The notes under the pieces are model-generated. The model was not told the DNA's origin. It saw only the letters and a list, made by a program, of their open reading frames with translations, and ran no database searches. A program made the translations under genes and the position numbers. 64,000 bases of DNA from Herbiconiux sp. (GTDB lineage Bacteria; Actinomycetota; Actinomycetes; Actinomycetales; Microbacteriaceae), in NCBI RefSeq assembly GCF_023264855.1, contig NZ_JAHFUW010000005.1, positions 62,001 through 126,000 on the forward strand, given 5' to 3'. Shown here piece by piece: positions 51,438-60,726 of this stretch; within the stretch, counting starts at the first letter, position 1, and the number at the start of each line of letters is the position of its first letter.

Positions 51438-52763
51438 GTGACGATTGACCTGAACCACCCGATGAGCTCGGCGACACTGGAGGAGGCGGAGGTCGAACGC
51501 ATCCGCGCCGACTTCCCGATCCTGTCGCGGTCGGTGAACGGGCATCCGCTGGTCTATCTCGACTCGGGCGCCACCTCGCAGAAACCGCAGAGCGTGATCG
51601 ACGTCGAGCGGGCCTACTACGAAGAGAGCAACGCGGCCGTGCACCGTGGCGCGCACACGCTGGCCGGCGAGGCCACCGAGCTGTTCGAGAACGCCCGCGC
51701 CACCGTGGCCCGCTTCGTGGGAGCGGAGGACGACGAGATCGTCTGGACCTCCAACGCCACCGAGGGCATCAACCTGATCGCGTACGGGATGTCGAACGCC
51801 ACCGCGGGGCGAGGTGGGGCGGCCGCCGAGCGGTTCCGCCTGGGCGAGGGCGACGAGATCGTCGTCACCGAACTCGAGCACCACGCGAACCTCGTGCCGT
51901 GGCAGGAGCTCGCGCTGCGCACGGGCGCCACGCTGAAGGTGATCGGCCTCGACGACGACGGGCGCATCCGCCTCGACGAGGCCGCTCAGCTGATCGGGCC
52001 GCGCACGAAGGTCGTCGCCTTCGCGCACGTCTCCAACGTTCTCGGGGCCGTGAACCCGGTGGCCGAACTCGTGGCGCTCGCACACGCGCACGGTGCCCTG
52101 GTAGTGCTCGACGCCTGCCAGTCGGCCCCGCACATGCCGCTGAACCTGCACGAGCTGGACGTCGACTTCGCCGTGTTCTCCGGCCACAAGATGCTCGGGC
52201 CCACCGGCGTCGGCGTGCTCTACGGCCGCTCCGAGCTGCTGAACGCGCTGCCCCCGTTCCTCACCGGCGGCTCGATGATCACCACGGTCGGGCTCACCGA
52301 GTCCGCCTTCCTGCCCGCGCCCATGCGGTTCGAGGCGGGCACCCAGCGGGTATCGCAGGCCATCGCCCTGGCGAGCGCCGTCGACTACCTCTCCGCCGTG
52401 GGCATGGCGCAGATCAACGGGTGGGAGGCCACACTCGGCCGCCGCCTCTACGACGGACTCAGTGCGATCCCGGGCGTCCGCGTACTCGGCCCGGCCGGCG
52501 CGCCCGCCGGAACCGACGGAATCGAGCGCGTCGGCCTCGCCAGCTTCGTGGTCGACGGAGTGCACGCGCACGACGTGGGCCAGTTCCTCGACGACCGCGG
52601 CATCGCCGTGCGGGTCGGCCACCACTGCGCGCAGCCCGTGCACCGTCGCTTCGGCATCACCGCCACCACCCGCGCCAGCGCCTACCTCTACAACACGCCC
52701 GCCGACGTCGATGCGGCCGTCGAGGCCGTCGCCGAGGTCCGATCCTTCTTCCGGGTCGCCTGA
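51438..52763 (+). CDS. sufS: Cysteine desulfurase SufS
   Basis: A 441-residue class V aminotransferase-fold enzyme. It has YLDSGATSQKPQSVID, ESNAAVHRGAHTLAGEAT, the PLP-binding Lys in VFSGHKMLGPTGVGVLYG and the catalytic Cys in RVGHHCAQPVHRRFG. It releases sulfur from cysteine for Fe-S assembly. GAGG lies five bases before the GTG. Its stop shares one base with the sufU ATG, and the pair lacks SufBCD here, so the scaffold genes must lie elsewhere. Confidence 0.96.
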   Translation: MTIDLNHPMSSATLEEAEVERIRADFPILSRSVNGHPLVYLDSGATSQKPQSVIDVERAYYEESNAAVHRGAHTLAGEATELFENARATVARFVGAEDDEIVWTSNATEGINLIAYGMSNATAGRGGAAAERFRLGEGDEIVVTELEHHANLVPWQELALRTGATLKVIGLDDDGRIRLDEAAQLIGPRTKVVAFAHVSNVLGAVNPVAELVALAHAHGALVVLDACQSAPHMPLNLHELDVDFAVFSGHKMLGPTGVGVLYGRSELLNALPPFLTGGSMITTVGLTESAFLPAPMRFEAGTQRVSQAIALASAVDYLSAVGMAQINGWEATLGRRLYDGLSAIPGVRVLGPAGAPAGTDGIERVGLASFVVDGVHAHDVGQFLDDRGIAVRVGHHCAQPVHRRFGITATTRASAYLYNTPADVDAAVEAVAEVRSFFRVA

Positions 52764-53203
52764 TGGCCTCGCGCGAGCTCGAAGGGCTCTACCAGCAGGT
52801 CATCCTCGACCACGCCAAAGAGAAGCACGGCTACGGGCTGCGCGACGCGGCATCCGGAACCTCGCATCAGATCAACCCCACCTGCGGCGACGAGGTCACC
52901 CTCAACGTGCACCGCGGTGAGGCGGGACGGATCGCCTCGATCAGCTGGGAAGGACAGGGTTGCTCCATCTCCACGGCCTCGGCCTCGCTGCTGGCCGACC
53001 TGGTGGACGAGCTGACGGCGGACGAGCTGGAGCAGCGGATCGGCGCGTTCCGCGAGCTGATGCAGTCCAAGGGCGCCCTCGAGGGCGACGAGGAGCTGCT
53101 CGGCGACGCGGTCGCCCTCGGCGGCGTCTCGCGCTACATCACGCGCATCAAGTGCGCGATGCTGCCCTGGGTGGCGCTCGAAGACGCGCTGGCCAAGGGC
53201 TGA
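52763..53203 (+). CDS. sufU: Sulfur carrier/zinc-dependent sulfurtransferase SufU
   Basis: A 146-residue SufU. The zinc ligands are present: Cys and Asp in NPTCGDEV, Cys in GQGCSIS and Cys in IKCAMLPW. The SufU-specific insertion between the first two is present. It accepts persulfide sulfur from SufS. The start ATG overlaps the sufS stop by one base. Confidence 0.95.
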   Translation: MASRELEGLYQQVILDHAKEKHGYGLRDAASGTSHQINPTCGDEVTLNVHRGEAGRIASISWEGQGCSISTASASLLADLVDELTADELEQRIGAFRELMQSKGALEGDEELLGDAVALGGVSRYITRIKCAMLPWVALEDALAKG

Positions 53204-53223
53204 CTGCGCCCTAGACTGCGAGC

Positions 53224-55923
53224 GTGACCCGCAATCCCGAGCCCGATGACGACCGGCACGACGGAGCCGAACGCCGGCGCCTGGCCGAGGCCGACGCCCA
53301 GTCCGCCCGCACCGGAAAGATCACCGGCGGTGACTGGCGCGACTGGGGGCCCTACCTGGCCGAGCGCGCCTGGGGCACCGTGCGCGAGGACTACAGCGCC
53401 GACGGCGACGCCTGGCGCTTCTTCCCGCACGACCACGCCCGTTCCCGCGCCTACCGCTGGAACGAAGACGGCATGGCCGGCTTCTGCGACCGCGACCAGA
53501 GCTGGTGCCTGGGCCTCGCGCTCTGGAACGGCGCCGACCCCATCCTGAAAGAGCGGATGTTCGGCCTCTCCGGCCCCGAGGGCAACCACGGCGAAGACGC
53601 GAAAGAGTACTGGTGGTACCTCGACGGCACGCCCACGCACTCCTTCCAGCGCTGGCGTTACCACTACCCGCAGGCGGCGTTCCCCTACGAGCAGCTGATC
53701 GAGGTGAACGGCGCCCGCTCGAAGGAGGAGGGCGAGTTCGAGCTCGTCGACACCGGCGTGTTCGACGACGGCCGCTACTGGGTCGTCACCGTCGACTACG
53801 CCAAGGCCGGCCCGCACGACCTCACGATGACGATCACGCTCGAGAACGCGGGACCCGACGATGCGACGCTGCACGTGCTGCCGAGCTTCTGGTTCCGGAA
53901 CGTGTGGTCGTGGGAGCTCGACCCCGCGCCGAAGCCCGTCGTGCGCGCCCACGACGGCGGCATGCTCGCGCACCGGCCGGGCGCCGACGACCTGGTGCTG
54001 CGGATGCTCGGGGACGATGACTCCCCGGTCGAGATGCTCTTCTGCGAGAACGAGAGCAACGTCGAGAAGCTCTTCGGAGCGCCGGCGGGCAGCGTGGCGC
54101 AGACGCCTTATCCGAAAGACGGCATCAACGACCTCCTCATCGACGGCGCCTCCACGGTCAACCCGCAGCAGGAGGGGACCAAGGCGGCCTTCCACCAGGC
54201 CGTCACCGTGCCGGCGGGCGAGCAGCGCGTCATCCGGCTGCGTCTGAGTGCGGCTCAGGATGCTCCGGAGGCGGCGTCGGCGTTCGAGGATGCCGAGGCC
54301 GTTCGGGCCCGCCGCGAGGCCGAGGCCGACGAGTTCTACGCCGGTGTCATCCCGGACGAGTCCAGCGACCAGGAGAAGGCGATCGCCCGCCAGGCCTTCG
54401 CCGGCCTCACCTGGTCGAAGCAGTTCTACCACTTCGACGTGCGCCGCTGGCTCGACGGCGACCCCACCTCTCCGCCGCCTCCCGCCGGTCGCCCGGCGGT
54501 GCGCAACGGCGACTGGCGGCACCTCTCCGGCCACGACGTCATCCTGATGCCCGACCCGTGGGAGTACCCCTGGTTCGCGGCCTGGGACCTCTCGTTCCAC
54601 TGCGTCACGATGGCGCACATCGATCCCGAGTTCGCCAAGGCGCAGCTCGTGCTGATGCTGCGCGAGTGGTACATGCATCCGAACGGCCAGTTGCCGGCCT
54701 ACGAATGGGACTTCGGCGACGTCAACCCGCCCATCTCGGCCTGGGCGGCCCTGCGGGTGTTCGAGATCGACGGATCGCGCGACTTCCACTTCCTCGGCCG
54801 CACCTTCCACAAGCTGCTGATGAACTTCACCTGGTGGACCAACAACAAGGACCACGGCGACAACAACCTGTTCGAGGGCGGGTTCATGGGTCTGGACAAC
54901 ATCGCGCCGCTGGACAGGTCGACGCTGCCGCCGGAGGTGGGCGTGCTCGAGCAGGCCGACTCCACGGCGTGGATGGCGACCTACGCGCTGCACCTGCTCG
55001 ACATCGCGCTGCTGCTGAGCGACCACGACCTCGCCTACCAAGACGTGGCGACGAAGTTCTTCGAGCACTTCCTGGCGATCGCAGGGTCGGCGAACGACGC
55101 CGGGCTGTGGGACGACGAAGACGCGTTCTACTACGACATGCTGCACCTGGCCGACGGCCGGGTGGTGCCGATGAAGGTGCGCTCGCTGGTGGGCCTGGTC
55201 CCCGTGGCCGCCGCGCTGGTGTACGTACGCGAGCAGGACGGGCGGCTCGCGGAGTTCGTGATGCGCGGGCTCGCCTACCTCGAGCGCAACCCCTCGCTGG
55301 CGAAGTTCGTGCAGGTGCGCAGCGTCGACGAGGGCGGCGAGGTGACGAGCCTGCTCGCCTTGGTCGAGCCCGAACGGCTCGAACGGGTGCTGGCGAAGGC
55401 ACTCGACCCTGAAGGCATGCTCTCGCCGCACGGCATCCGGGGCATCTCGGCGTGGCACCGCGAGCACCCGTTCCGGGTGGAGGTCGACGGCGTCGAGGCA
55501 GTCGTGGACTACGAACCGGGGGAGTCGACCTCCGGGCTGTTCGGCGGCAACTCGAACTGGCGCGGGCCGGTGTGGTTCCCGCTGAACGTGCTGATCATCG
55601 AGTCGCTGCGCGGCTACGACTCCAGCCTGGGTGAGCGGCACACGGTCGAGTACCCGGCCGGATCGGGGCGGCAGCACAGCTTCGGCGAGATCGCCGACGA
55701 CCTCTCGAAGCGGCTGATCTCGCTCTTCGTCGAGCCTGACGACGGGGGACCGCGGCCCTCGGATGCGCGCTACCCGCTGCTCTCGGCCGATCCGCGCTGG
55801 CGGCACAACATCGCGTTCTACGAGTACTTCCACGGCGACACCGGGCAGGGGCTCGGCGCCTCGCACCAGACGGGGTGGACCGCGCTGGTGGCCCACCTCA
55901 TCGTCACGCGACGGCCGTCCTGA
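53224..55923 (+). CDS. MGH1-type (GH63-like) glycoside hydrolase
   Basis: An 899-residue cytosolic protein. The N-terminal part is beta-rich (WGTVREDYSADGDAWRFFPH, WNEDGMAGFCDRDQSWCLG). The C-terminal (alpha/alpha)6 barrel has HVILMPDPWEYPWFAAWDLS-like residues (DPWEYPWFAAWD), NGQLPAYEWDFGDVNPPISA, GGNSNWRGPVWFPLN and GASHQTGWTALVAHL, matching mannosylglycerate-type or mannosyl-oligosaccharide glucosidase relatives. Candidate catalytic acids are the Asp in AAWDLS and a Glu in the YEWDFGD region. No signal peptide. A TAGACT six bases before the GTG suggests a leaderless transcript. It abuts the converging EamA gene with no spacer. Confidence 0.87.
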   Translation: MTRNPEPDDDRHDGAERRRLAEADAQSARTGKITGGDWRDWGPYLAERAWGTVREDYSADGDAWRFFPHDHARSRAYRWNEDGMAGFCDRDQSWCLGLALWNGADPILKERMFGLSGPEGNHGEDAKEYWWYLDGTPTHSFQRWRYHYPQAAFPYEQLIEVNGARSKEEGEFELVDTGVFDDGRYWVVTVDYAKAGPHDLTMTITLENAGPDDATLHVLPSFWFRNVWSWELDPAPKPVVRAHDGGMLAHRPGADDLVLRMLGDDDSPVEMLFCENESNVEKLFGAPAGSVAQTPYPKDGINDLLIDGASTVNPQQEGTKAAFHQAVTVPAGEQRVIRLRLSAAQDAPEAASAFEDAEAVRARREAEADEFYAGVIPDESSDQEKAIARQAFAGLTWSKQFYHFDVRRWLDGDPTSPPPPAGRPAVRNGDWRHLSGHDVILMPDPWEYPWFAAWDLSFHCVTMAHIDPEFAKAQLVLMLREWYMHPNGQLPAYEWDFGDVNPPISAWAALRVFEIDGSRDFHFLGRTFHKLLMNFTWWTNNKDHGDNNLFEGGFMGLDNIAPLDRSTLPPEVGVLEQADSTAWMATYALHLLDIALLLSDHDLAYQDVATKFFEHFLAIAGSANDAGLWDDEDAFYYDMLHLADGRVVPMKVRSLVGLVPVAAALVYVREQDGRLAEFVMRGLAYLERNPSLAKFVQVRSVDEGGEVTSLLALVEPERLERVLAKALDPEGMLSPHGIRGISAWHREHPFRVEVDGVEAVVDYEPGESTSGLFGGNSNWRGPVWFPLNVLIIESLRGYDSSLGERHTVEYPAGSGRQHSFGEIADDLSKRLISLFVEPDDGGPRPSDARYPLLSADPRWRHNIAFYEYFHGDTGQGLGASHQTGWTALVAHLIVTRRPS

Positions 55924-56853
55924 TCACGCGCCGGCCAGGGCGGCCCGCCGCCGCCCGGGGAACGCCAGGATGACGAGCCCCGCGGCGAGCACGATCAGGC
56001 CCGCCACGGCCTGACCGGAGAGCAGCTCACCGAGCACGAGCGTGCCGAGCACCGTCGCGGTCAGCGGCTCGGCGAGGGTGAGTGTGGAGACCGTCGCCGC
56101 CGGCAGCCGGGCGAGGCCCCAGCCGAACAGCAGGTAGGCGAGCGCGGTGGTGACGACACCCAGCCACAGCGCCAGCGCGAGGCCGTCGGCGGTGAGGAGC
56201 CAGGCGGCGTCGCTCGCCAGCAGCAGCGGAATGCTACCGAGCGCGGCCACGCCGAACAGGGTGCCCATCGTGGAGGTGGCCCCCCAGCCGCGCTGCAGAA
56301 GGGCCTTGGCGGCGAGGGTGTAGACCGCGTAGGAGGCGCCGGCGCCCAGCGAGGCGAGGATGCCGGGAAGGCTGACCGTGCTGGTTCCCGCCCCCACGAG
56401 CCCGCTGATCAGCACCACGCCCGCCGTGGCGACGATCGTGGCGAGCAGCCAGCGCCGGCCGGGGAAGCGTCGGCGCAGCGCCCAGTCGAGCAGGCCCGTG
56501 AGCACGGGCGCCGATCCGAGGGCCACGACCGTGCCCACCGCGACCCCGTTCGCGCTCGTCCCGGCGAAGAACGCGGGCTGATAGGTGAGCACCCCCAGGG
56601 CGCCGACGGCGACGAGCAACCACGAGGGGACACCGTGCCTCAGGCGGCCGCCGCCTGCCTCGCCGGGCCGTATGGTGCGCGATCGCGCCCGGAGCTGCAG
56701 CACGATCGCGACGATCCCGAGCAGGCCGCCGCCGATCAGGATGCGCGCGGCACCCACCGATCCGGCACTCGCATCGGCGGGCCCGAACGCCTGGGCCGTG
56801 CCGGTGGTGCCGAAGCAGATCGCGGCGAGCAGGACGGCGAAGACGGGCATCAT
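55924..56853 (-). CDS. EamA/DMT-superfamily permease
   Basis: A 309-residue membrane protein with ten helices in two EamA repeats. Repeat 1 begins FAVLLAAICFGTTGTAQAFG. Repeat 2 begins LPGILASLGAGASYAVYTLA and ends with ATVSTLTLAEPLTATVLGTL. The family exports small metabolites; the cargo is unknown. The ATG at 56853 gives a helix immediately; an upstream ATG at 56871 would add MCNNYR. Confidence 0.9.
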   Translation of the reverse strand: MMPVFAVLLAAICFGTTGTAQAFGPADASAGSVGAARILIGGGLLGIVAIVLQLRARSRTIRPGEAGGGRLRHGVPSWLLVAVGALGVLTYQPAFFAGTSANGVAVGTVVALGSAPVLTGLLDWALRRRFPGRRWLLATIVATAGVVLISGLVGAGTSTVSLPGILASLGAGASYAVYTLAAKALLQRGWGATSTMGTLFGVAALGSIPLLLASDAAWLLTADGLALALWLGVVTTALAYLLFGWGLARLPAATVSTLTLAEPLTATVLGTLVLGELLSGQAVAGLIVLAAGLVILAFPGRRRAALAGA

Positions 56854-56890
56854 GCGGTAATTGTTACACAATCCGTCCCGGCGGTCGTCG

Positions 56891-57214
56891 TCAGGCCGGG
56901 AACGCCTCGAAGGTGCCGATCGCGATCACGGCCGCCAGCGCCACCAGGGCTATGGCGCCGAACACTACCGCCATCAGCAGCAGGCGCGGGCGAAGGGTGC
57001 GCACCAGCAGCCGGATCTCGACCATCGCCACGTAGAGCAGCAGGATGACGGCGATGCCGAGCAGGGCGATGCCGCGCGAGTCCAGCTGCTGCATGGTCCA
57101 GAGCAGCACCACGCTGATCGCGGCCATCAGGCCGCCCGTCACCAGCCAGATCGTGCCCTGCGAGGTGGTGAGCGAGGACTGCGTGTTCATCTTGGTGGGG
57201 TCGTCGTCGTGCAT
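56891..57214 (-). CDS. Small integral membrane protein
   Basis: A 107-residue protein with a polar N-terminus (HDDDPTKMNTQSSLTTSQ) and three membrane helices (IWLVTGGLMAAISVVLLWTM, GIALLGIAVILLLYVAMVEI, LLLMAVVFGAIALVALAAVI). The ATG at 57214 has GGGAGG about ten bases upstream; an ATG at 57190 is an alternative. It diverges from the M28 peptidase. Function unknown. Confidence 0.75.
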   Translation of the reverse strand: MHDDDPTKMNTQSSLTTSQGTIWLVTGGLMAAISVVLLWTMQQLDSRGIALLGIAVILLLYVAMVEIRLLVRTLRPRLLLMAVVFGAIALVALAAVIAIGTFEAFPA

Positions 57215-57377
57215 CCGCCGTTCGCCTCCCTGCCGTCTCTGACTTCGAGTGTACGGCGATCCGGATGCCGTGTTTCGGTCACGTGCTGCCCCCGTTTCGA
57301 TTGCATTAAGGCTTGCGGAATGACCCCCGAAGGCGGGTAGTCTTCCACAAACGTTCACGGAGCAAGGGGAGAACCAC

Positions 57378-59078
57378 GTGCACAGACGTCATCGGAGACT
57401 CGCAGCGATCGGAACCGGAACGGGGGTGATGATCGCCGCCGTCGTGGGGCTGGGTTCGCAAGCCGCCTTCGCCGTGGATCCCGACGATCTCGAGAGCCGC
57501 GTCACGGTCGCCGGAGTCACCGCCCACCTCGAGGCCCTGCAGTCGATCGCGGAGGCCAATGACGGCAACCGTGCGATCGGCACCTCGGGCTACGAGGCCA
57601 GCGGCGAGTACATCGAACAGGTGCTCACCGACGCCGGTTACGCGCCGGTACGACAAGACTTCCAGGCCACCACACAGTCGATCGACGCCTTCTCGATCAC
57701 GCTGCTCGGCAGCACGACCGACCTCGAGCCGCCGGCCGAGGGCGAGCCCGCCGAGCCCGAGCGCATTCCGATGGAGGGCACGACGGCCACACCCGCCGAC
57801 GGGATCGTGGGCGCCGCGGTCAGCGTTCCGGTCACGCCCACGGGCTGCGATGCCGCCGAGTGGGGCGGCACGGATGCCACCGGCACGGTCGCCGTGGTCA
57901 GCCGTGGAGTCTGCCCGTTCTCCGACAAGGCGATCGCGGCCGCCGAGGCCGGCGCCGTGGCCCTGCTGGTCTACAACAACGAGGACGGCCCGCTGAACGG
58001 CACCCTCGGCGAGCAGCTGCCCGAGTTCGTGCCGTCGGTGGGCATCACGCAGAGCGAGGGCGCCGCCGTGCTGGCCGCGCTCGAGGCGGGCGACCCGGTG
58101 ACGGTCGACCTGCAGCTGCAGGAGACCACCACCACGGTCGACACCTTCAACATCATCGCCGAGACGCCCACGGGCGATCCCACCAACACCGTGATGCTCG
58201 GAGCGCACCTCGACTCGGTGCCCGAAGGCCCCGGCATCAACGACAACGGCAGCGGATCGGCCGCCATCCTCGAGACCGCGGTGCAGCTGGCCGCCTCCGG
58301 CCCGCTGAACAACCAGGTGCGCTTCGCCTGGTGGGGCGCCGAGGAGGTCGGACTCGTCGGCTCGACGTACTACGTCGAAGACCTGGCCGAGAACGACCCG
58401 GTAGCACTGGACGAGATCGCGACCTACCTCAACTTCGACATGGTCGCGTCGCCCAACTACGTGATCAGCGTCTACGACGCCGACCAGTCGACCTATGAGG
58501 CACCGGTCGAGGTGCCGGAGGGCTCGATCGCCACCGAGAAGGCCCTCACCGACTACTTCGACGCCACGGGTCAACCGTGGATCGACACGGCCTTCGACGC
58601 CCGCAGCGACTACGACGCCTTCATCGCCTACGGCGTGCCGGCCTCCGGCCTGTTCACGGGTGCGGATGACGTGAAGACCGATGAGGAAGTGGCGCTGTTC
58701 GGCGGGACGGCGGGTATCACGCACGACCCGAACTACCACTCGGCCGCCGACGACATCACGAACGTGAACGCCGAGGCGCTGGGCATCATGATCGGCGCGA
58801 TCTCCTCGGTCACCGGATCGTTCGCGAACGACACCTCGGCGATCAACGGGGTGCTGCCTCCGGTGGAGCCGACCCCCACTCCGACGCCCGCGCCGACGGT
58901 GGCGCCGACCGCACCTCCGGTGGCCGACCCCGCCGGCTCCGGGCCGGCACTGGCCGCCACGGGCGCAGGATCCGGGCCGATCGACCCGCTGGTCGTACTG
59001 CCGATCGCTGTGCTGCTGCTCGGCGCGGGAGTCGTCGTCACCGTGTTGCGCCGGCGTGAGGGGGCCGCCCGCAAATAG
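57378..59078 (+). CDS. Secreted M28 aminopeptidase with PA domain and sortase-type tail
   Basis: A 566-residue exported peptidase. A signal peptide ends near AAFAVDP. A protease-associated insert (about 155-250: VAVVSRGVCPFSDKAIAAAE) precedes the M28 zinc core: HLDSVPEGPGINDNGSGSAA, AWWGAEEVGLVGSTYY, LNFDMVASPNY and the final HDPNYHSAADD ligand. A Pro/Thr-rich linker then leads to LAATGAGSG, a hydrophobic helix and RRREGAARK, a sortase sorting signal of the LAXTG type. The enzyme is thus probably attached to the wall. AAGGGGAG lies upstream of the GTG start. Confidence 0.92.
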   Translation: MHRRHRRLAAIGTGTGVMIAAVVGLGSQAAFAVDPDDLESRVTVAGVTAHLEALQSIAEANDGNRAIGTSGYEASGEYIEQVLTDAGYAPVRQDFQATTQSIDAFSITLLGSTTDLEPPAEGEPAEPERIPMEGTTATPADGIVGAAVSVPVTPTGCDAAEWGGTDATGTVAVVSRGVCPFSDKAIAAAEAGAVALLVYNNEDGPLNGTLGEQLPEFVPSVGITQSEGAAVLAALEAGDPVTVDLQLQETTTTVDTFNIIAETPTGDPTNTVMLGAHLDSVPEGPGINDNGSGSAAILETAVQLAASGPLNNQVRFAWWGAEEVGLVGSTYYVEDLAENDPVALDEIATYLNFDMVASPNYVISVYDADQSTYEAPVEVPEGSIATEKALTDYFDATGQPWIDTAFDARSDYDAFIAYGVPASGLFTGADDVKTDEEVALFGGTAGITHDPNYHSAADDITNVNAEALGIMIGAISSVTGSFANDTSAINGVLPPVEPTPTPTPAPTVAPTAPPVADPAGSGPALAATGAGSGPIDPLVVLPIAVLLLGAGVVVTVLRRREGAARK

Positions 59079-59128
59079 GTGGAAAGTACTCACGGAGGGC
59101 GGTGGCCGCCCGAGCTTAATGTGAGTGG

Positions 59129-60673
59129 ATGCTCCTTCGATCCGCTCTCAGAACAGGGCTCGCCGTCGCGGCCGCCGCCCTCTCCGTGTCCGCCCTCGTC
59201 GCCCTCCCGGCGACGGCTCCCTCCGCCCACGCCGCCGGTGCCGCCCGCTCCGTGAACGTGATGGCACCGCTGTTCATCGACGACTGGGCGAGCGGCGGGC
59301 CGCAGTGGCGCGACTTCACCTCCTCGCTCGCGGTGGCCGACGCCCAGGGCGCCGACGCTGTGGCGGTCGACGTCTGGTGGGGCAAGGCCGAACCCGCCCT
59401 AGGCAGTTTCGACTGGGCCTACTACGACAAGGTGTTTGCCGCCGTCACGGCTGCGGGCCTCGACCTGGTACCGGTCATGTCGTTCCACCAGTGCGGCGGC
59501 AACGTCGGTGACACCTGTGACATCCCGATCCCCTCGTTCGTCTGGGAGCCGTTCCAGATCTGCGGGTTCGCAGGCTGGTGCACCTCCACCCCGGTCGAGA
59601 ACTACTGGGTGAGCGAGTACGGCAACACCGACCGCGAGTCGCCGTCGCCCTGGGGCATCGGCAACGATCGCACGCTGCTCGAGATGCGCGACTTCATGAA
59701 CGCCTTCGAGGGGCACTACACCAGCGGTGCCACCGATTACCGCGGCCGCATCCAGGAGATCACCGTCGGCACGGGCCCCGCGGGCGAGCTGCGCTATCCC
59801 TCCTACGCCGCGCACGACTCGAAGGTGGCGGGCAACCCCGCCGGCTACCCGAACCGCGGCACCTTCCAGAGCTACACGCCCGCCGCCGTGCGCTCGTTCG
59901 CCGACTGGGCCGTGGCGAAGTACGGCTCGGTCGCGGGTGTCGGCAGTGCCTGGGGCATCCCCGGGCTGGTCTACACGGCCATCTCACCGCCCACCGACCA
60001 CGAGCGCTTCATCGACTCGGGCTCCTACTCTTCGCTGCAGTACGGCCGCGACTTCACGCGCTGGTACGCCGACAGCCTGCTGCAGCACGGTCGCGAGGTC
60101 GTCTCGGCGGCGATCGGCGCCTTCGACGAGGGCTTCTCGGCGGTGCCGCTGGGCCTCAAGATCCCCGGGGTGCACTGGCAGACCATGTCGAGCAGCCCCA
60201 TCCGCCGCGCACCCGAGATCGCGGCCGGTCTGATCTCGACCGATGGCGCCTACAACGACGCCTCCACCTCGCACGGCTACGACGGCATCCTGGGCCTCGT
60301 GCACGATCTCGACGTGAACGGCGATGGGCACTCCACCTCCCACCGGGTGATCCTGCACTTCACCGCGCTCGAGATGCCCGACGGCCGGGAGTGGGACGGC
60401 GGCGCGCATGCCTACTCGGATTCGGCCTCGCTGGTCTCCTGGGTCGGCTCGGCCGCCGCGAAGGCCCACGTCACGCTGAAGGGCGAGAACGCCCTCAGCT
60501 CGGGCCTAGGCAGCGTCGGCTCCTCCACCACCGTGGGCTGGTCGCACATCCGCGATGCCTTCTCGGGTTCGACCGCCTATTCGGGCCTGACCCTGCTGCG
60601 GCTGTCCGACGTGGTGGTTCCGGCCTCGACGGGGCGGACCGAGTTCGAACGGTTCCTCCGCGACTTCCACTGA
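59129..60673 (+). CDS. Secreted beta-amylase (GH14)
   Basis: A 514-residue exported enzyme. The signal peptide ends in APSAHAAGA. GH14 landmarks are all present: GADAVAVDVWWGKAEP, VPVMSFHQCGGNVGD, the acid Glu in TVGTGPAGELRYPSY, KIPGVHWQTMSSS, and the second Glu in LKGENALSSG. It releases maltose from starch ends, outside the cell. TAATGT six bases before the ATG and the lack of a ribosome site suggest a leaderless mRNA. A weak GGGCGG/CCGCCC hairpin (59097-59111) separates it from the peptidase gene. Confidence 0.95.
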   Translation: MLLRSALRTGLAVAAAALSVSALVALPATAPSAHAAGAARSVNVMAPLFIDDWASGGPQWRDFTSSLAVADAQGADAVAVDVWWGKAEPALGSFDWAYYDKVFAAVTAAGLDLVPVMSFHQCGGNVGDTCDIPIPSFVWEPFQICGFAGWCTSTPVENYWVSEYGNTDRESPSPWGIGNDRTLLEMRDFMNAFEGHYTSGATDYRGRIQEITVGTGPAGELRYPSYAAHDSKVAGNPAGYPNRGTFQSYTPAAVRSFADWAVAKYGSVAGVGSAWGIPGLVYTAISPPTDHERFIDSGSYSSLQYGRDFTRWYADSLLQHGREVVSAAIGAFDEGFSAVPLGLKIPGVHWQTMSSSPIRRAPEIAAGLISTDGAYNDASTSHGYDGILGLVHDLDVNGDGHSTSHRVILHFTALEMPDGREWDGGAHAYSDSASLVSWVGSAAAKAHVTLKGENALSSGLGSVGSSTTVGWSHIRDAFSGSTAYSGLTLLRLSDVVVPASTGRTEFERFLRDFH

Positions 60674-60685
60674 GTTCCGGGGTCA

Positions 60686-60726
60686 CGGACTGGCCCGGTT
60701 CTGGCCCTCAGAACCGGGCCAGTCCG
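60686..60726. terminator. Perfect 18-bp hairpin at the convergent beta-amylase/GAP boundary
   Basis: CGGACTGGCCCGGTTCTG (60686-60703) and CAGAACCGGGCCAGTCCG (60709-60726) pair perfectly around a 5-base loop. The right arm includes the last codons of the minus-strand GAP gene. It is probably a bidirectional terminator; there is no T-tract on either side. Confidence 0.75.

Noticed and set aside
51427-51441. Four-codon upstream frame (ATG AGG CTG CTG TGA) whose stop overlaps the sufS GTG
   Set aside because: The AGG/GAGG it contains is better explained as the sufS ribosome binding site; too short to judge as a leader peptide.
53134-55896. Open frame of 920 codons antisense to the MGH1 glycosidase gene
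   Set aside because: It is the shadow of a strongly biased GC3 gene; its product is low-complexity and Arg/Val/Gly/His-rich, while the sense strand carries clear glycosidase motifs.
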